NCBI RefSeq assembly: GCF_001500045.1
Contig: NZ_LQIX01000012.1
Span: 310,001-374,000, forward strand
Direction of reading: 5' to 3'
Source of the DNA: Mycobacterium sp. GA-1199
Lineage (GTDB): Bacteria > Actinomycetota > Actinomycetes > Mycobacteriales > Mycobacteriaceae
Length of the DNA stretch: 64,000 nucleotides
The first letter of the stretch is position 1. Each line of letters begins with the position of its first letter. The notes under the pieces are model-generated. The model was not told where the DNA came from. It saw nothing but the letters and a program-made list of their open reading frames with translations, and did no database searches. This document shows, piece after piece, positions 18,280 through 28,410 of the stretch. The position numbers and the translations under genes are program-made.

Positions 18280-18985
18280 GTGGCTGGACAGCTGATCGTT
18301 TCCGTCTCCGGGATCACCGATCGCACGATGCCCGACGTCGCGGACTTCTGTTCGCATCTCGACGCGCGTGGTGTGCCGGTCTCGTTACTGGTGGCGCCCA
18401 GGATCAGAGGCGGCCATCGGCTCGAGGAGGACGCCGCCACCGTCGAATGGCTCGCCGCCCGCAACCACACCGGTGACGCCATCGTGTTACACGGCTTCGA
18501 CGAGGCCGCCACCACGAAGCGACGCGGGGAATTCGCGACCCTGCCCGCACACGAGGCCGGCCTGCGGTTGATGGCCGCCGACCGCGTGATGGAACACCTG
18601 GGTCTGCGTACCCGGCTTTTCGCCGCGCCGGGATGGACCGTATCCGGCGGCACCGCTTTGATGCTGCCGCGCAAGGGCTTTCGTCTTCTCGCCGGACTCA
18701 CCGACATCACTGACCTGGTCCGGGGCACGGCTGTACGGTCGCGTGTGCTCGCCTAGCGGCGAAGGCTTCCTGAGCGAACCGTGGTGGTGCCGCACGCTGG
18801 TGCTGTCCGCCGAGCGGACGGCACGGCGAGGCGGAATCGTTCGAGTCGCCGTCGCCGCCCGGCACTTGCGCAGGCCGGGCACGCGACAGGCGATGCTCGA
18901 CGCCGTCGACCTCGCGCTCATGCACCGCTGCGTGCTGAACGTCTACAAATGGCGCCCGGGCCCCGCAATGACCGCCGCCGCTTAG
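18280..18985 (+). pseudogene. DUF2334/polysaccharide-deacetylase-like protein (Rv0784-like) split by a one-base frameshift
   Basis: The first frame (GTG at 18280) runs to a TAG at 18754-18756 and encodes VSVSGITDRTMPDVADFCSHLDARGVPVSLLVAPR, GDAIVLHGFDEA, RLFAAPGWTVS, typical of DUF2334 deacetylase-like proteins. The C-terminal part continues in another frame (GEGFLSEPWWCRTLVLSAERTARRGG to the TAG at 18983-18985), exactly as in the intact Rv0784. Removing the T of that in-frame TAG would join the halves into about 234 residues. It is either a sequence error or a recent inactivation. The function of the family in mycobacteria is unknown. Confidence 0.75.
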
Positions 18986-19009
18986 CGCCCGCCCGCTAAC
19001 GTGGCGGCC

Positions 19010-20647
19010 ATGGCAGATGCTGACGTCATCGTCGTCGGAGCCGGGCTGGCGGGCCTGGTGGCGGCCTGCGAGCTGGTTGACCGCGGGCGCCGCGTTCTGA
19101 TCGTCGACCAGGAGAACGCCAACAACATCGGAGGTCAGGCGTACTGGTCGTTCGGCGGGCTGTTCTTCGTCGACAGCCCCGAACAACGACGGCTGGGTAT
19201 TCGCGACAGCCACGAGTTGGCGCTTCAAGACTGGCTCGGCTCGGCCGGATTCGACCGGCCCGAAGACCACTGGCCGCGCCAATGGGCGCATGCCTACGTC
19301 GATTTCGCCGCCGGCGAGAAACGCGGCTGGCTGCGCGAACGCGGCCTGCAGACGTTTCCGCTCGTCGGATGGGCCGAGCGCGGCGGATACGACGCCCGCG
19401 GACACGGCAACTCGGTGCCGCGATTCCACATCACCTGGGGCACCGGCCCTGCGATCGTCGACATCTTCGCTCGCCGGCTGACCGGGCGCGTTCGGTACGC
19501 GCACCGGCACAAGGTTGACGAGCTCATCGTCGAGAACGGTGTCGTCGTCGGCGTTCGCGGAACGGTACTCGAGCCCTCGGACGCGGCCCGCGGCGTGGCG
19601 ACCTCACGAGAACCGGTCGGGCAGTTCGAATTCCGGGCTCAGGCGGTGATCGTCGCCAGTGGCGGCATCGGGGGCAACCATGACCTGGTGCGCCAGAACT
19701 GGCCCAAACGGATGGGCCGCGTCCCCGAGCAACTGCTGTCCGGTGTGCCTGCACACGTGGACGGGCGCATGATCGGCATCACCGAGGCGGCCGGGGCGCG
19801 GGTGATCAACAGCGACCGCATGTGGCACTACACCGAGGGCATCACCAACTACGACCCGATCTGGCCGCTGCACGGCATCCGCATCCTGCCCGGACCTTCG
19901 TCACTGTGGTTGGACGCCAACGGCAATCGCCTGCCGTCGCCGTTGTATCCCGGTTTCGACACGCTCGGCACGCTCGAACACATCGCGAAGACCGGGCAGG
20001 ACTACACCTGGTTCGTCCTCAACGCCCGCATCATCGCCAAGGAGTTCGCGCTGTCGGGCCAGGAACAGAACCCGGACCTCACCGGTCGCAGCATTCGCGA
20101 CGTGTTGGCGCGGGTCCGTGCCGGTGCGCCGGCGCCGGTGCAGGCGTTCGTCGACCGCGGCGTCGACTTCGTCAGCGCCGGTTCGCTGCGCGAACTGGTT
20201 TCGGCGATGAACGACGTCCCCGATGTGCTGCCGCTGGACTACGCCACAGTGGAGGCCGAGGTCACCGCCCGCGACCGGGAGGTGGCCAACAAGTTCACCA
20301 AGGACACCCAGATCGCCTCGATCCGGGTGGCGCGCAACTATCTCGGCGACCGCGTCAGCCGCGTCGTGGCACCGCACCGGCTGACCGATCCCAAGGCGGG
20401 GCCGCTGATCGCGGTGAAGTTGCACATCCTGACGCGAAAGTCGTTGGGCGGGCTGGAAACCGACCTCGACGCGCGCGTGCTCAGGCCCGACGGCAACGCG
20501 TTCGACGGGCTGTTCGCCGCCGGGGAAGCGGCGGGCTTCGGCGGCGGCGGCGTGCACGGCTACCGATCGCTGGAGGGCACCTTCCTCGGCGGCTGCGTGT
20601 TCTCCGGCCGGGCCGCGGGCCGCGCGGCCGCACGCGACACGGCCTGA
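19010..20647 (+). CDS. FAD-binding dehydrogenase (Rv0785-like, ketosteroid dehydrogenase-type fold)
   Basis: 545 residues from the ATG at 19010. The N-terminus DVIVVGAGLAGLVAACELVDRGRRVLIVDQE (residues 4-34) is a dinucleotide-binding motif for FAD. VIVASGGIGGNHDLVRQNWP lies near 217-236, and the C-terminal AFDGLFAAGEAAGFGGGGVHGYRSLEGTFLGGCVFSGR is the second FAD-contacting motif of the succinate dehydrogenase/fumarate reductase/KstD group. It matches Rv0785. The substrate is unknown; a ketosteroid or other enone is a reasonable guess from the family. Confidence 0.85.
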   Translation: MADADVIVVGAGLAGLVAACELVDRGRRVLIVDQENANNIGGQAYWSFGGLFFVDSPEQRRLGIRDSHELALQDWLGSAGFDRPEDHWPRQWAHAYVDFAAGEKRGWLRERGLQTFPLVGWAERGGYDARGHGNSVPRFHITWGTGPAIVDIFARRLTGRVRYAHRHKVDELIVENGVVVGVRGTVLEPSDAARGVATSREPVGQFEFRAQAVIVASGGIGGNHDLVRQNWPKRMGRVPEQLLSGVPAHVDGRMIGITEAAGARVINSDRMWHYTEGITNYDPIWPLHGIRILPGPSSLWLDANGNRLPSPLYPGFDTLGTLEHIAKTGQDYTWFVLNARIIAKEFALSGQEQNPDLTGRSIRDVLARVRAGAPAPVQAFVDRGVDFVSAGSLRELVSAMNDVPDVLPLDYATVEAEVTARDREVANKFTKDTQIASIRVARNYLGDRVSRVVAPHRLTDPKAGPLIAVKLHILTRKSLGGLETDLDARVLRPDGNAFDGLFAAGEAAGFGGGGVHGYRSLEGTFLGGCVFSGRAAGRAAARDTA

Positions 20648-20648
20648 C

Positions 20649-21302
20649 TCAGAATTGCGTGCCGTCCTCGGGTTCGAGCACCTGGAAATCGGTGTCGGTC
20701 ATCTCGGTGAGCCTGCCGTAGAAGATCCCGCGGGCGCTCGGATCGATGATGCCCTGGTGAATGGGCACCGCATGCGTCGGCGCCACCGCGCGCAGGTAAT
20801 CGACCGCCTCGGAGATCTTCATCCATGGCGCGGCCGCGGGGGTGGCGAGCACGTCGACCGGTTCGCCCGGCGCGTACAGGGCGTCGCCGGGATGCATCAG
20901 GCGGGCACGATGCGTGCCGTCGTCGACGAGGTAGGAGATGTTGTCGATGACCGGGATCTCGGGGTGGATCACCGCGTGCTTGCCGCCGACGCCGCGCACG
21001 GTCAGGTGATCGATGGTCAGGACGTCGCCGACGTTGACCGCGCGCCAGGGGTCGCCGAGTTGTGCGGCGGTCTGCGGATCGGCGTACAAGGCGGCCTGCG
21101 GGTTGGCGTCGAGCAGGGCGGGCAGCCGCTCGGTGTCGGCGTGGTCGGGATGCTGATGGGTGATCAGGATCGCCGACAGGCCGGTGATGCCCTCGAATCC
21201 GTGCGAAAAGACGCCCGGGTCGAACAGGATCGTCGCTTCGTCACCGGATTCGCTTGTGAAATTGGCCAGTAAGCATGAATGTCCGAAATGGGTCAATTGC
21301 AT
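20649..21302 (-). CDS. MBL-fold metal-dependent hydrolase (Rv0786c-like)
   Basis: 217 residues from the ATG at 21302 (MQLTHFGHSCLLANF). The metal-binding signature is ITHQHPDHAD (HxHxDH-type) near residues 49-58, with further likely ligands in LMHPGDALYAPG near 140 and PIHQGI near 194. The short form and GHSCLL opening resemble the UlaG-like/Zn-dependent subgroup. It is convergent with the FAD dehydrogenase (1 bp between stops). Substrate unknown. Confidence 0.85.
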   Translation of the reverse strand: MQLTHFGHSCLLANFTSESGDEATILFDPGVFSHGFEGITGLSAILITHQHPDHADTERLPALLDANPQAALYADPQTAAQLGDPWRAVNVGDVLTIDHLTVRGVGGKHAVIHPEIPVIDNISYLVDDGTHRARLMHPGDALYAPGEPVDVLATPAAAPWMKISEAVDYLRAVAPTHAVPIHQGIIDPSARGIFYGRLTEMTDTDFQVLEPEDGTQF

Positions 21303-21348
21303 GGCTATATTGTGGCGGCGCCGGCCGTGTTCAGGGGGTAGTTGAGTC

Positions 21349-22026
21349 GTGCGTTTGCTGCTTGCGGTGGCCCTCGCCACGTTCGGTGTGGCGTTGACAG
21401 TCGGCCCGGTGCCCGGTCCTGCAGCGCGCGCGGTCCCGGGTGTGTGCCCGCCGATCTGCGACGCGATTCCCGACGTCGCGTGGCCGCAGTCCAGCGCGCT
21501 TCCGCTGTTCGCGGTGTACCGCTGGCCGGGGCTGGCGGGTCTGGCCGTCAACGCGCCCGCGCCGCGGTTCCTGTTCGAGGAAGTGTGCGCCAGCCCGCCG
21601 CTGCCGGGAGACCCGCGCGACTACGTCGTCGCGGCCAGGGCGCAGGTCACCAATCCTTCCGGTCAGTGGCAGCTGCGGGCGCAGGTGCTGCATTGGCGCG
21701 GAGACGTCGCGCACAACGGACCCCTCACCCGTGCGGTGCTCGACTCGGCGCAGGTGCGGCTGCGGACCTGCCAGCTGACGGCGCCTCTGGTGTCGCCGTC
21801 GATCACCACGGCCGATCCTGAACGGCTGGCCGCGGTGATCAGTGTGGCCGGGCAGAAGGTGGTGCGTCAGTACCTGCTGGCCCACCCCACCAGCGGCAGC
21901 CTCGTAGAACTCGCGCTCTGGTCGACGCTGCCACTGAAGGTGCCATGGCCGGCGGTGCCCGATGCGCAGGTTCTCGACGCGCTGGCCGCCCCGCTGTGCG
22001 AGGCGTATCTCGGTTCGTGCCGGTGA
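21349..22026 (+). CDS. Secreted protein of unknown function (Rv0787-like)
   Basis: 225 residues from a GTG at 21349. The N-terminus RLLLAVALATFGVALTVGPVPGPAARA is a Sec signal peptide, with cleavage expected near residues 26-28. The mature part is Pro/Ala-rich with four or more Cys (VCPPICDAIPDVAWPQSSALPLF, FEEVCASPPLPG, RLRTCQL, LCEAYLGSCR), suggesting disulfides. The position before purS matches Rv0787. The same sequence context (FAD dehydrogenase, MBL, this protein, purS) is kept in mycobacteria; its job is unknown. Confidence 0.7.
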   Translation: MRLLLAVALATFGVALTVGPVPGPAARAVPGVCPPICDAIPDVAWPQSSALPLFAVYRWPGLAGLAVNAPAPRFLFEEVCASPPLPGDPRDYVVAARAQVTNPSGQWQLRAQVLHWRGDVAHNGPLTRAVLDSAQVRLRTCQLTAPLVSPSITTADPERLAAVISVAGQKVVRQYLLAHPTSGSLVELALWSTLPLKVPWPAVPDAQVLDALAAPLCEAYLGSCR

Positions 22027-22049
22027 GTCGCGCGCGACGGAACCGCCGG

Positions 22050-22055
22050 TACAGT
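22050..22055 (+). promoter_or_regulatory. -10 box of purS, leaderless
   Basis: TACAGT ends 6 nt before the purS GTG at 22062. No Shine-Dalgarno is seen, so the purSQ mRNA is probably leaderless. Confidence 0.5.
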
Positions 22056-22061
22056 TGACGC

Positions 22062-22301
22062 GTGGCAAGGGTGGTGGTGCACGTGATGCCCAAGGCCGAG
22101 ATCCTCGACCCGCAAGGGCAGGCGATCGTCGGCGCATTGGGCCGTCTGGGCTTCAACGGTGTCTCAGATGTCAGGCAGGGCAAGCGTTTTGAGCTCGAGG
22201 TCGACGACAGCATCGACGACGACACCCTGGCCGAGATCGCGGAATCGCTGCTGGCGAACACCGTGATCGAGGACTGGTCGGTCAGCAGGGAGCAATCATG
22301 A
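22062..22301 (+). CDS. purS: FGAM synthase subunit PurS
   Basis: 79 residues, the standard PurS length. PurS bridges PurQ and PurL in the three-part formylglycinamidine ribonucleotide synthase. Landmarks are [26 protein letters not shown] (residues 5-30) and [12 protein letters not shown]. Its stop overlaps the purQ ATG as ATGA, so expression is coupled one-to-one with PurQ. Confidence 0.96.
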   Translation: MARVVVHVMPKAEILDPQGQAIVGALGRLGFNGVSDVRQGKRFELEVDDSIDDDTLAEIAESLLANTVIEDWSVSREQS

Positions 22302-22972
22302 CGGCACGTGTGGGCGTCATCACATTTCCGGGCACCCTCGACGACGTCGACGCCGCGCGCGCGGTGCGGTTGGCAGGCGCCGAGCCCGTTTCGCTGTGGC
22401 ATGCCGACGCCGACCTGAAAAGCGTCGACGCCGTGGTGGTGCCCGGCGGGTTCTCCTACGGGGACTATCTGCGCGCCGGAGCGATCGCGAAGTTCGCGCC
22501 GGTGATGGGCGAGGTCATCCGTGCCGCCGAGGGTGGCATGCCGGTCTTGGGGATTTGCAACGGTTTTCAGGTGCTGTGCGAGTCCGGCCTGCTGCCGGGC
22601 GCGTTGACCCGCAACGTCGGGCTGCACTTCGTCTGCCGCGACATCTGGTTGGAGGTGGCGTCGAACTCCTCGGCGTGGACGTCGCGATACGAGACCGGCG
22701 CCGACGTGCTGATTCCGCTGAAGTCCGGCGAGGGCCGGTATGTGGCCAGCGACAAGGTGCTCGACGAGCTCGAGGGCGAAGGCCGCGTGGTGTTCCGGTA
22801 CCGCGACAACCCCAACGGCTCGCAACGCAACATCGCCGGGATCAGCTCGGCCAACGGGCGCGTCGTCGGCCTGATGCCGCATCCCGAACACGCCACCGAG
22901 GCGCTGACCGGACCGTCCGACGACGGGCTGGGCCTCTTCTACAGCGCACTCGACGGCGTCCTCAGCGCGTAG
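22298..22972 (+). CDS. purQ: FGAM synthase subunit PurQ (glutaminase)
   Basis: 224 residues. This is a class I glutamine amidotransferase that supplies ammonia to PurL. The nucleophile Cys is in [13 protein letters not shown] near residue 87, and the catalytic His and Glu are in [13 protein letters not shown] near 196-206. The start ATG overlaps purS. purL is not adjacent; it lies about 3.1 kb downstream under its own promoter. Confidence 0.97.
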   Translation: MTARVGVITFPGTLDDVDAARAVRLAGAEPVSLWHADADLKSVDAVVVPGGFSYGDYLRAGAIAKFAPVMGEVIRAAEGGMPVLGICNGFQVLCESGLLPGALTRNVGLHFVCRDIWLEVASNSSAWTSRYETGADVLIPLKSGEGRYVASDKVLDELEGEGRVVFRYRDNPNGSQRNIAGISSANGRVVGLMPHPEHATEALTGPSDDGLGLFYSALDGVLSA

Positions 22973-23330
22973 AACGCCGTCCTCCACCTGCGCGAGCGTG
23001 CATGTCTGCGGTCGTCGAGGACGCCTTCCGCTCGGCGTGCTCAATCTCCGTATACCGCGCCCAAACGCGGCTACCGCGTAATCACCTGCGCCACCGGTGT
23101 TTTGGCCAACGCATATCGCGGGGTGACCGTGAGGAACTCGTCGACGGGCGCGCGATCGGCCGGTTCGAGGGGGCCCGCGGGGAACCGTGACGCTCGATTG
23201 GCGCGAGCGTCCGCAGAGCGTCGAAAAACCGCGGCGTGTCGCCGGACAGACGCGGGCTCTCGCGGAAAGAGGAGAAGGGCGCGACGGACCCCAGCGCCAA
23301 TGATCTCGAATCACCCGTAAAGATGGACGA
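22973..23330. repeat. 358-bp purQ-pepC spacer with repeated GCGCGAGCGT motifs and inverted repeats
   Basis: No convincing gene is present. GCGCGAGCGT occurs at 22991-23000 and again at 23201-23210. The second copy is the right arm of a perfect 8-bp inverted repeat, GACGCTCG (23189-23196) with CGAGCGTC (23204-23211). The first copy is enclosed by GTCCTC...GAGGAC. The composition and motif resemble dispersed mycobacterial intergenic repeats. Short frames here have no codon bias and no family. Confidence 0.45.
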
Positions 23331-24590
23331 ATGGCAGCCAGCCCTCAGAACCTGTGCGAGTTCATCGACGCATCGCCGTCGCCGTACCACGTCGGCGAGA
23401 CCGCTGCAGCGCGCCTGCGCGAGGCCGGCTTCCGTGAACTGTCCGAAGCCGACGCCTGGCCCACCCACGGGAACTTCTTCGTCCTGCGAGCCGGTTCGCT
23501 GATCGCCTGGCGCACCGACGGGGGTAACCGTAACTCCTCGTTCCGTATCGTCGGCGCCCACACCGACAGCCCCAACCTCCGGGTCAAACAGCACCCTGAC
23601 CGGTTCGTCTCGGGTTGGCGAGTCGTTGCGCTGGCGCCTTACGGCGGCGCGTGGCTGAACTCGTGGCTCGACCGCGATCTCGGGATCAGCGGCCGGTTGT
23701 CGGTGCGCACCGGCAGCGGGTTGGCGCACCGATTGGTCCGGATCGACGAGCCGATCCTGCGGGTGCCGCAGCTCGCCATTCACCTCGCCGAGGACCGCAA
23801 GGCCGTCGAGCTGAACCCGCAGCGCCACGTCAACGCGGTGTGGGGCGTCGGAAGCGGGCCCCGATCCTTCCTGGACTACGTGGCCGAGCAGGCCGAGGTG
23901 GCGGCCGACGATGTACTGGGCGCCGACCTGATGACCCACGACCTCACCCCGTCACGCCTGGTCGGTGCCGAACGTGACCTGGTGAGCGCCCCGCGGCTGG
24001 ACAACCAGGCGACCTGCTACGCCGGGCTGGAGGCGTTCCTGGCGGCCGAGCCGAGCGGATATTCGCCGGTGCTGGTGCTGTTCGACCACGAGGAGGTCGG
24101 ATCGCAGTCCGACCACGGTGCCCAGTCCGACCTGCTGTTGACCGTGCTCGAGCGCATCACGCTCAGTGCGGGCGGCGGGCGCGAGGACTTCCTGCGGCGC
24201 CTCCCCGGCTCGGTGGTGGCGTCCGGCGACATGGCGCACGCCACTCACCCGAACTACCCGGAGCGCCACGAGCCGGGACACCTGATCGAGGTCAACGCGG
24301 GACCGGTGCTCAAGGTCCAGCCGAACCTGCGCTACGCCACCGACGGGCGCACCGCCGCCGCGTTCGCGCTGGCGTGCGCGCAGGCCGGGGTGCCGCTGCA
24401 GCGCTACGAACACCGGGCCGACCTGCCGTGCGGGTCGACGGTCGGGCCGATGACCGCGGCGCGCACCGGCATTCCGACCGTCGACGTCGGCGCTCCGCAG
24501 CTGGCCATGCATTCCGCCCGAGAGGTGATGGGCGCCGGCGACGTCACCGCGTACGCCGCGGCGTTGACGGCGTTTCTGTCACCGCGGTGA
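23331..24590 (+). CDS. pepC: M18-family aspartyl aminopeptidase
   Basis: 419 residues. The M18 family comprises cytosolic dinuclear zinc aminopeptidases preferring N-terminal Asp/Glu. Landmarks are SPSPYHV near residue 14, the metal ligand in [13 protein letters not shown] near 80, LDNQATCY near 222, [18 protein letters not shown] near 248-265 (metal ligand and catalytic Glu pair), and C-terminal [15 protein letters not shown] with the last metal His. The symbol follows M. tuberculosis Rv0800. Start at the ATG after the repeat-containing spacer. Confidence 0.92.
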   Translation: MAASPQNLCEFIDASPSPYHVGETAAARLREAGFRELSEADAWPTHGNFFVLRAGSLIAWRTDGGNRNSSFRIVGAHTDSPNLRVKQHPDRFVSGWRVVALAPYGGAWLNSWLDRDLGISGRLSVRTGSGLAHRLVRIDEPILRVPQLAIHLAEDRKAVELNPQRHVNAVWGVGSGPRSFLDYVAEQAEVAADDVLGADLMTHDLTPSRLVGAERDLVSAPRLDNQATCYAGLEAFLAAEPSGYSPVLVLFDHEEVGSQSDHGAQSDLLLTVLERITLSAGGGREDFLRRLPGSVVASGDMAHATHPNYPERHEPGHLIEVNAGPVLKVQPNLRYATDGRTAAAFALACAQAGVPLQRYEHRADLPCGSTVGPMTAARTGIPTVDVGAPQLAMHSAREVMGAGDVTAYAAALTAFLSPR

Positions 24591-24605
24591 TCTAGGGTCG
24601 GCGCC

Positions 24606-24962
24606 ATGACCCTCGCCGTGTTCAACGTCACCTTCGACAGCACCGATCCCGACCGGCTCGCCGAGTGGTGGGCCCGTGCCCTGGGTGGCCAGGTAAACCC
24701 AATGGCGCCAGGCTTTTTCGTGACAGTCTCGCCTCCCGGCTGCGCCACCGGCCTCGGCTTCCAGAAGGTCGACGATCCCACGCCGGGTAAGAATCGCCTC
24801 CACCTCGATCTCGGCGCCGATGACATCGAGTCGGAGGTCACGCGACTGGTCGAACTCGGCGCCACCGAAAAAGGTCGGCACAGCATGGGCGATTTCGGAT
24901 GGGTGGTGCTCGCCGATCCGGACGGGAACGAGTTCTGCATCGGTTCGTCCGACCACCCGTAG
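24606..24962 (+). CDS. VOC-superfamily (glyoxalase/bleomycin-resistance-type) protein
   Basis: 118 residues, a single VOC module: FNVTFDSTDPDRLAEWWARALGG at the N-terminus, RLHLDLGADDIESEVTRLVELGA in the middle and WVVLADPDGNEFCIGSS at the C-terminus. The paired acidic/His positions suggest metal binding. TAGGGT at 24593-24598 lies 7 nt before the ATG, a likely leaderless promoter. It is the counterpart of Rv0801; substrate unknown. Confidence 0.85.
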   Translation: MTLAVFNVTFDSTDPDRLAEWWARALGGQVNPMAPGFFVTVSPPGCATGLGFQKVDDPTPGKNRLHLDLGADDIESEVTRLVELGATEKGRHSMGDFGWVVLADPDGNEFCIGSSDHP

Positions 24963-24972
24963 AACGGGTCCT

Positions 24973-26058
24973 GTGACGCGACCGGTCCGTGCGGTGACGG
25001 CGTTTCTGGTCGCCGCGCTGCTCACGAGCGCCTGTGCAACCGACGCTGCCGCGCCCCCGGCCGGGACAGCGGTCGAATCCGACGATCGCCCCGCCCGCAG
25101 CCAGAACTTGCTGGTCGACGTCGTCGCTTCCGACTCTCCGGGTTGCTCGGCGGCGGTGGGGGTCGACGGCGCCGTCGTTTGGGTCGGGGCCCGCGGCCTC
25201 GCGGACATCGCGACCGGCGCCGAGATCAGCACCGACACCGCGTTCGACATCGCCTCGGTGTCCAAACAGTTCACGGCGACCGCGATCCTGCTGCTGGTTG
25301 ACCGGCACCAGCTCGCGCTCGACGACAGCTTGGCAATGCACGTTGCCGGGCTTCCGCCGTGGGCCGGCACGGTCACCATCGGGCAGCTGATGCATCAGAC
25401 CAGCGGGATTCCCGACTACATGGGGCTACTCGAAGATGCCGGCTTCGCACTGACCGACCGCACCACGAACGCCGACGCCCTGGCGGCATTGGAAGCCGTG
25501 ACCGAACTCGATTTCGAGCCCGGCACGGCGTTCGAGTACTCGAATTCGAACTACGTGCTGCTGGCCGAGATCGTCGAACGGGCCGCACGACAACCGCTCT
25601 CGGCGTTCCTGTCCGAGCGGATCTTTTGGCCGCTGGAGCTGGCCATGGTCCTGGACCCCGCCGGTCCGGTCCCTGGCGCCGCGGTGCCCTACACGGGGGC
25701 CGACGCCGAATACACACCGGCGCGGACCGCATGGCAGCAGGTCGGTGATGGTTCGATCCAGACCGCGCCGAGCCAACTGGTGCGCTGGGCGGACAACTAC
25801 CGCACCGGCGAAGTGGGCGGCCGCAGACTGCTCGACGCCCAGCTGGCCGGGGCGGTCGAGACGGGAGAGGGTGACCGGTACGGTGCCGGCATCTATGAAT
25901 ACGCCGATGGCGCGCTGGGCCATGACGGGGCCTGGGGCGGCTTCGTCACCGACTTCCGGATCGATCGAGACCGGCACACGTCGGTGGCCGTGAGCTGCAA
26001 CGCCGACACGCAGGACCCGAGTGCCCTCGCTGACGCGCTCGTGCGGATCTGGGGCTAG
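24973..26058 (+). CDS. Serine hydrolase of the class C beta-lactamase/PBP-like family, lipoprotein
   Basis: 361 residues from a GTG at 24973, 10 bp after the VOC gene. The N-terminus RAVTAFLVAALLTSAC is a lipoprotein signal with the lipid Cys at about residue 21. The catalytic motif SxxK is in DIASVSKQFTATAILLLVD near 95, and YxN is in FEYSNSNYVLLAEIVER near 197. The third motif is in ALGHDGAWGGF (HxG-like, HDG) near 318. The family includes DD-peptidases, esterases and beta-lactamases; the substrate cannot be told. Anchored outside the plasma membrane. Confidence 0.85.
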   Translation: MTRPVRAVTAFLVAALLTSACATDAAAPPAGTAVESDDRPARSQNLLVDVVASDSPGCSAAVGVDGAVVWVGARGLADIATGAEISTDTAFDIASVSKQFTATAILLLVDRHQLALDDSLAMHVAGLPPWAGTVTIGQLMHQTSGIPDYMGLLEDAGFALTDRTTNADALAALEAVTELDFEPGTAFEYSNSNYVLLAEIVERAARQPLSAFLSERIFWPLELAMVLDPAGPVPGAAVPYTGADAEYTPARTAWQQVGDGSIQTAPSQLVRWADNYRTGEVGGRRLLDAQLAGAVETGEGDRYGAGIYEYADGALGHDGAWGGFVTDFRIDRDRHTSVAVSCNADTQDPSALADALVRIWG

Positions 26059-26091
26059 GCGCGTGTCGGATGCCCGAGACGGCGGACAACC

Positions 26092-26097
26092 TAGAAT
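26092..26097 (+). promoter_or_regulatory. -10 box of purL, leaderless
   Basis: TAGAAT ends 6 nt before the purL GTG at 26104; no Shine-Dalgarno is present. Confidence 0.5.
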
Positions 26098-26103
26098 GGC
26101 CTC

Positions 26104-28410
26104 GTGACGTCGGAGCTAACCCACGCCTTGAACACTGTAGACACCGTCGACAGAGCCGCCGCCACTCCCGATCACCCCCAGCCGTTCCGCGAACTCGGCC
26201 TCAAGGACGACGAGTATCAGCGGATCCGCGAAATTCTGGGCCGCAGGCCCACCGACGCCGAACTCGCGATGTATTCGGTCATGTGGAGCGAGCACTGTTC
26301 GTACAAGTCGTCGAAGGTGCACCTGCGCTACTTCGGCGAGACCACCACCGACGAAATGCGCAAGACGATGCTGGCCGGCATCGGCGAGAACGCCGGCGTC
26401 GTCGACATCGGTGACGGCTGGGCCGCCACCTTCAAGGTCGAGTCGCACAACCACCCGTCCTACATCGAGCCCTATCAGGGGGCGGCCACCGGTGTCGGCG
26501 GCATCGTTCGCGACATCATGGCCATGGGCGCACGTCCGGTCGCGGTGATGGACCAGTTGCGATTCGGTGCAGCCGACGCGCCCGATACCCGCCGCGTCGT
26601 CGACGGGGTGGTGCGCGGTATCGGCGGCTACGGCAACTCGTTGGGACTGCCCAACATCGGTGGCGAGACCGTGTTCGACGCGTCGTACGGCGGTAACCCG
26701 TTGGTCAACGCGCTGTGTGTGGGGGTGTTGCGCAAGGAGGACCTGCACCTGGCGTTCGCGTCCGGCACCGGCAACAAGATCATCCTGTTCGGCGCCCGCA
26801 CCGGCCTCGACGGCATCGGCGGCGTGAGTGTGCTGGCCAGTGAGACGTTCGGTGGTGACGAATCCGGGGCCTCCGGACGCAAGAAGCTGCCCAGCGTCCA
26901 GGTGGGCGATCCGTTCATGGAGAAGGTGCTCATCGAGTGCTGCCTGGAGTTGTACGCCGCTGACCTCGTGGTGGGTATTCAGGACCTCGGCGGAGCCGGA
27001 TTGTCCTGCGCCACATCCGAACTCGCATCGGCCGGCGACGGCGGCATGCGCATCGAACTGGATGCGGTGCCGTTGCGCGCGGCGAACATGACGCCCGCCG
27101 AGATCCTGTCGAGCGAGTCGCAGGAACGCATGTGCGCTGTCGTCGCACCCGAGAACGTCGACAAGTTCATGGCCGTCTGCCGTAAGTGGGAGGTGCTGGC
27201 GACGGTCATCGGCGAGGTCACCGACGGCGATCGCCTGCAGATCACCTGGCACGGCGAGACCGTCGTCGATGTGCCGCCGCGCACCGTCGCGCACGAGGGC
27301 CCGGTCTACGAGCGACCGGTGCAGCGGCCCGAGACACAGGACGCGCTCAACGCCGACACCACCGCCAAACTGCCGCGGCCGTCGACCGGTGACGAGCTCA
27401 AGGCGACTCTGCTTGCGCTGCTTGGCAGTCCACACCTGTGCAGCCGCGCGTTCATCACCGAGCAGTACGACCGCTACGTGCGCGGCAACACGGTGCTGGC
27501 CGAGGACGCCGACGGCGGCCTGCTGCGTGTCGACGAGGCGACGGGCCGCGGCATCGCGATCTCGACCGACGCGTCGGGCCGCTACACCGCGCTCGACCCC
27601 TACACCGGGGCGCAACTGGCGCTGGCCGAGGCGTACCGCAACGTCGCGGTCACCGGCGCGACGCCGGTCGCGGTGACCAACTGCCTGAACTTCGGCTCAC
27701 CGGAGGATCCCGCCGTCATGTGGCAGTTCAGCCAGGCCGTGCGAGGTTTGGCTGACGGCGCTGCGGCCCTGGGGATTCCGGTCACCGGCGGCAATGTGAG
27801 CTTCTACAACCAGACCGGCACCACCGCGATCCTGCCCACCCCGGTGGTCGGGGTGCTCGGGGTGATCGACGACGTCAAACGGCGCATTCCCACCGGATTC
27901 GGCGACGAACCCGGCGAGACGTTGATGCTGCTCGGTGACACCCGCGACGAGTTCGACGGGTCCATCTGGGCGCAGGTGACCGCCGACCACCTCGGCGGCC
28001 TCCCGCCGAAGGTGGACCTCGAGCGCGAGAAACTGCTCGCCGAGGTGCTGACGGCGGCATCCCGCGACGGGCTGGTCTCGGCCGCCCACGACCTGTCCGA
28101 GGGCGGCTTGATCCAGGCCGTCGTCGAGGCCGCGCTTCGCGGTGAGACCGGTTGCCGCATCGTACTTCCCGAGGATTGCGATCCGTTCGTCATGCTGTTC
28201 TCCGAGTCGGCCGGCCGGGTGCTGGTGGCTGTACCGCGCACCGAGGAGAGCCGGTTCCGCGCGATGTGCGAGGCTCGCGGCTTGCCGACGACCCGCATCG
28301 GGGTGGTGGACGCCGCCAGTGACGCCGTCGAGGTACAGGGCCACTTCACGGTCACGCTGGAGGGCCTGAGGATCACGTCGGAGGGCGTGCTTCCCGGGTT
28401 GTTCGGGTGA
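26104..28410 (+). CDS. purL: FGAM synthase subunit PurL (small type)
   Basis: 768 residues, the small PurL that works with PurS and PurQ. It converts FGAR to FGAM using ATP and ammonia from PurQ. Landmarks are [15 protein letters not shown] near residues 60-74, [29 protein letters not shown] near 110-140, [16 protein letters not shown] near 285-300 and [15 protein letters not shown] near 655-670. The two halves are pseudo-repeats of the PurM-like ATP-binding fold. The next gene starts inside its stop (GTGA). Confidence 0.97.
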   Translation: MTSELTHALNTVDTVDRAAATPDHPQPFRELGLKDDEYQRIREILGRRPTDAELAMYSVMWSEHCSYKSSKVHLRYFGETTTDEMRKTMLAGIGENAGVVDIGDGWAATFKVESHNHPSYIEPYQGAATGVGGIVRDIMAMGARPVAVMDQLRFGAADAPDTRRVVDGVVRGIGGYGNSLGLPNIGGETVFDASYGGNPLVNALCVGVLRKEDLHLAFASGTGNKIILFGARTGLDGIGGVSVLASETFGGDESGASGRKKLPSVQVGDPFMEKVLIECCLELYAADLVVGIQDLGGAGLSCATSELASAGDGGMRIELDAVPLRAANMTPAEILSSESQERMCAVVAPENVDKFMAVCRKWEVLATVIGEVTDGDRLQITWHGETVVDVPPRTVAHEGPVYERPVQRPETQDALNADTTAKLPRPSTGDELKATLLALLGSPHLCSRAFITEQYDRYVRGNTVLAEDADGGLLRVDEATGRGIAISTDASGRYTALDPYTGAQLALAEAYRNVAVTGATPVAVTNCLNFGSPEDPAVMWQFSQAVRGLADGAAALGIPVTGGNVSFYNQTGTTAILPTPVVGVLGVIDDVKRRIPTGFGDEPGETLMLLGDTRDEFDGSIWAQVTADHLGGLPPKVDLEREKLLAEVLTAASRDGLVSAAHDLSEGGLIQAVVEAALRGETGCRIVLPEDCDPFVMLFSESAGRVLVAVPRTEESRFRAMCEARGLPTTRIGVVDAASDAVEVQGHFTVTLEGLRITSEGVLPGLFG

